Assembly (NCBI GenBank): GCA_012841995.1
Contig: DUTQ01000051.1
Coordinates: 1-7,524 of the forward strand
Length of the DNA: 7,524 nt
From: Thermoanaerobacterales bacterium
GTDB taxonomy: Bacteria > Bacillota > Thermosediminibacteria > Thermosediminibacterales > Tepidanaerobacteraceae
Reading direction: 5' to 3'
Part shown: in pieces, positions 5,580-7,524 of the stretch
Numbering within the stretch: the first letter of the stretch is position 1
Layout: every line of letters starts with the position of its first letter
Translations under genes and position numbers: made by a program
Notes under the pieces: model-generated
What the model was told of the DNA's origin: nothing
The model's input: only the letters and a program-made list of their open reading frames with translations
The model's database searches: none

Positions 5580-6059
5580 ATGTTGAAAACGGTAATAGGC
5601 GTTTTTGAAAGCAGGGAACAGGCCGAAAAATGTGTTTCAGAAATGCGTGCATCAGGCTTTACAGAAAATGAGATATCGATTTTAGTAAAAGGAAATGAAG
5701 GACAGCAAGATGATGATTACAATGCTATGGGCATGGACACTTTATCCTCTGGGACGGCAACAGGTGGTGTTCTTGGAGGCCTAGCCGGGCTAGCGTTGGG
5801 AGCTGGGGCTCTTGCCATCCCGGGGTTAGGGCCAATATTTGCAGCAGGGCCAATTGCCGGTCTTTTATCTGGAGCAGCAACTGGAGGCATTGCAGGTGGC
5901 CTTATTGATTGGGGCATTCCAGAAGAAAGAGGCAGGTTTTACGAAGGTGAAGTGAGAAAAGGCAAGATATTGGCAACTGTAAGAGCACATGAACAGAAAA
6001 TATCTGAGGCTGCAGATATTATGAGAAGAAATGAAGCAAAAGATGTAGAAACACATTAA
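5580..6059 (+). CDS. YflT-like general stress protein with glycine-zipper core
   Basis: The 159-residue product begins with a YflT-type domain (about 1-37; TVIGVFESREQAEKCVSEM then GFTENEISILVKG), as in heat-induced or general stress proteins of Firmicutes. A glycine- and alanine-rich hydrophobic stretch (about 58-110) follows, with repeated G-x-x-x-G spacing (TGGVLGGLAGLALGAGALA, then GPIAGLLSGAATGGIAGG), able to insert in a membrane as a hairpin or pack as a glycine zipper. The C-terminal part (111-159) has the usual GIPEERGRFYEGEVRKGKILATV block, which likely forms a second half resembling the first. The biochemical activity of the family is not known. ATG at 5580 follows AGGAGGA (5564-5570) at 9 bases. 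The gene stands alone, divergent from the glutamine-rich gene and closed by its own terminator, so it is probably a single-gene transcript. Confidence 0.85.
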   Translation: MLKTVIGVFESREQAEKCVSEMRASGFTENEISILVKGNEGQQDDDYNAMGMDTLSSGTATGGVLGGLAGLALGAGALAIPGLGPIFAAGPIAGLLSGAATGGIAGGLIDWGIPEERGRFYEGEVRKGKILATVRAHEQKISEAADIMRRNEAKDVETH

Positions 6060-6070
6060 AGTGTTTTTAT

Positions 6071-6110
6071 AAGGAGTGGGAAATAACTTCCTACTCCTTA
6101 ATATTTTTAT
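6071..6110 (+). terminator. Intrinsic terminator after the stress-protein gene
   Basis: AAGGAGTGGGAA (6071-6082) and TTCCTACTCCTT (6088-6099) form a 12-base-pair stem with one G-U pair and a 5-base loop. AATATTTTTAT follows directly. It begins 12 bases after the stop codon. Confidence 0.9.
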
Positions 6111-6111
6111 A

Positions 6112-6120
6112 TGTTATAAT
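6112..6120 (+). promoter_or_regulatory. Extended -10 promoter, likely for rpoN
   Basis: TGTTATAAT is a perfect TGN-TATAAT extended -10 element. The expected -35 position falls inside the preceding terminator stem and shows no TTGACA match, which extended -10 promoters can tolerate. Transcription would begin near 6127 and give a leader of about 135 bases. The leader carries AAACTAGT twice (6127-6134 and 6229-6236) but no riboswitch I recognise. Confidence 0.5.
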
Positions 6121-6262
6121 ATAGTTAAACTAGTAATTGGATTGCATTTAAGCTTATACCAGCATAATGATTACAATATCTAAAAAAGAGGAAAAATTAC
6201 GTTTTTATAGAATATATATTATAGAGAAAAACTAGTGTGAAATTAAAAAAGGGGGGATAAAA

Positions 6263-7524
6263 GTGGAATTGAGCTTTGGTCTTAACTTAGCACAAACACA
6301 AAAACTCGTGATGACACCAGAGCTTCGTCAGGCTATTAAAATCCTGCAGCTATCTACTGTTGAATTGGAAAAATATATACAAAAAGAACTTTTAGAGAAT
6401 CCAGTACTGGACCTAAATGAAGACAATACAAAAACCGAGCATGATGAAAAAGAAAATGACAGTATTGAAACTGATACCATTGACTGGGAGGAATACTTTC
6501 AAGATTCATCAGATGCTGATTTTATGCGATTTCCAACTGAAAGGAAAGAACAAACTCAATTTGAAAACTTTATATCATCAGCCCCATCACTTCAAGAGCA
6601 CTTATTAATGCAGCTTCATCTCTCGTCAATCCCCAAGACTTCATTTAAGATAGGTGAATTTTTAATTGGAAACATTGACAAGAGAGGATATTTGGCTATC
6701 TCCACACAGGAAGCTGCTGAACTTCTAAAGGTTTCCCCAAAAGAAGTTGAAGATGTAGTAAAACTAATACAGACGTTTGAACCAGCTGGTTTAGGTGCGC
6801 GAGATTTAGTAGAATGCCTTTTGATACAAGTTGAGCAAAACAATATTAATGAGCCAAAAATCCGTGATTTTATCAAATATCATTTAAAGGATTTAGCTGA
6901 AGCTCGCTATAATAGGATTGCAGAGTCATTGGGTATTTCATTACAGCAAGTACAGCACCTAAAAGATTTAGTCCTTACATTAGATCCAAAGCCTGGAAGG
7001 AATTTTTCATCACCAAATGATACACAATATATTACCCCAGATGCTGTTGTAGAAAAGGTTGGTGGAGAATATATAATAATCATGAATGATTCGGTTTCTC
7101 CAAGGCTTTGTATAAATTCTTATTATCGCTCATTGCTTATGGGAGGCAATAAAGATTCTAATATATCAAAATTCTTGTCACAGCGCTTTGACTCGGCCAT
7201 GTGGATTATAAAAAGTATTGAACAACGCAGAATCACTATGTACAAAGTAATAAAATCCATCGTCGATGTTCAAAGAGATTTTCTAGATTATGGTTTGACT
7301 CGTTTAAAGCCTCTCACTTTAAAAGAAATTGCTGATATCATAGAAATGCATGAATCAACTGTTTCAAGAACAGTAAATGGTAAGTATATCCAAACACCGC
7401 GAGGTGTTTTTGAATTAAAATTTTTCTTTCAAACTGGTCTAGAAAATACTAATGGAACATCTACCTCGTCAGAGAGTATTAAAAAAATGATTGAAGAAAT
7501 AATCGAGTCTGAAGATCCTTACAA
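6263..7524 (+). CDS. rpoN: RNA polymerase sigma-54 factor, N-terminal part
   Basis: The frame is open from GTG at 6263 through the window end (420 complete codons), so the gene is cut at its 3' end. Sigma-54 directs RNA polymerase to -24/-12 promoters and needs ATP-driven enhancer-binding activators to open DNA. Region I (about 1-49) has the classic glutamine- and leucine-rich activator-response sequence, with LAQTQKLVMTPELRQAIKIL and ELLENPVL. An acidic linker (about 50-110) follows. The core-binding domain includes GNIDKRGYL, FEPAGLGARDLVECL and LDPKPGRNF. The helix-turn-helix region (about 350-385) contains LTLKEIADIIEMHESTVSRT and TPRGVFELKFFF. The RpoN box that reads the -24 element would lie just beyond the window. 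GGGGGGA (6251-6257) is 5 bases before the GTG and region I begins at once, so the start is convincing. In many Clostridia rpoN precedes the cggR-gap glycolytic operon. Confidence 0.97.
   Translation, partial: MELSFGLNLAQTQKLVMTPELRQAIKILQLSTVELEKYIQKELLENPVLDLNEDNTKTEHDEKENDSIETDTIDWEEYFQDSSDADFMRFPTERKEQTQFENFISSAPSLQEHLLMQLHLSSIPKTSFKIGEFLIGNIDKRGYLAISTQEAAELLKVSPKEVEDVVKLIQTFEPAGLGARDLVECLLIQVEQNNINEPKIRDFIKYHLKDLAEARYNRIAESLGISLQQVQHLKDLVLTLDPKPGRNFSSPNDTQYITPDAVVEKVGGEYIIIMNDSVSPRLCINSYYRSLLMGGNKDSNISKFLSQRFDSAMWIIKSIEQRRITMYKVIKSIVDVQRDFLDYGLTRLKPLTLKEIADIIEMHESTVSRTVNGKYIQTPRGVFELKFFFQTGLENTNGTSTSSESIKKMIEEIIESEDPY

Overview
The window reads as chromosomal DNA of an AT-rich, low-GC, endospore-forming Firmicute, most likely in the class Clostridia. 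Three things support this: strong AGGAGG-type ribosome binding sites with some GTG starts, a sporulation-type SPOCS (DUF3794) domain, and a DapG-type aspartokinase. A rpoN gene fits as well. The exact genus cannot be fixed from the sequence alone.

Positions 1-258 hold the C-terminal end of a type I DAHP synthase (shikimate pathway). A non-coding stretch of about 515 bases follows, with a short inverted repeat and one perfect 0A-box-like heptamer. Next come two same-strand genes for the first two committed steps of the aspartate family: aspartokinase (774-1979, DapG-like) and aspartate-semialdehyde dehydrogenase (2097-3110). Together they turn aspartate into aspartate semialdehyde, the precursor of lysine, threonine, methionine, diaminopimelate and, in spore formers, dipicolinate. 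This block ends in a 133-base nested hairpin element (3140-3272) whose outer arms and T-run look like a rho-independent terminator. Its interior is far more structured than a terminator needs.

The most unusual part is 3407-5432. A 478-residue protein joins a seven-repeat FG-GAP/VCBS beta-propeller to a C-terminal SPOCS domain and has no signal peptide. Only 4 bases away, converging on it, is a gene for a glutamine-rich, almost proline-free, probably coiled-coil protein of 194 residues that I do not recognise. I infer a candidate spore-envelope scaffold pair, but this is a hypothesis.

On the far side lie a YflT-like stress protein with a glycine-rich hydrophobic centre (5580-6059), a clear intrinsic terminator, an extended -10 promoter, and the first 420 codons of RpoN (sigma-54), which runs off the end of the window. 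No tRNA, rRNA, CRISPR array or transposase gene was seen.
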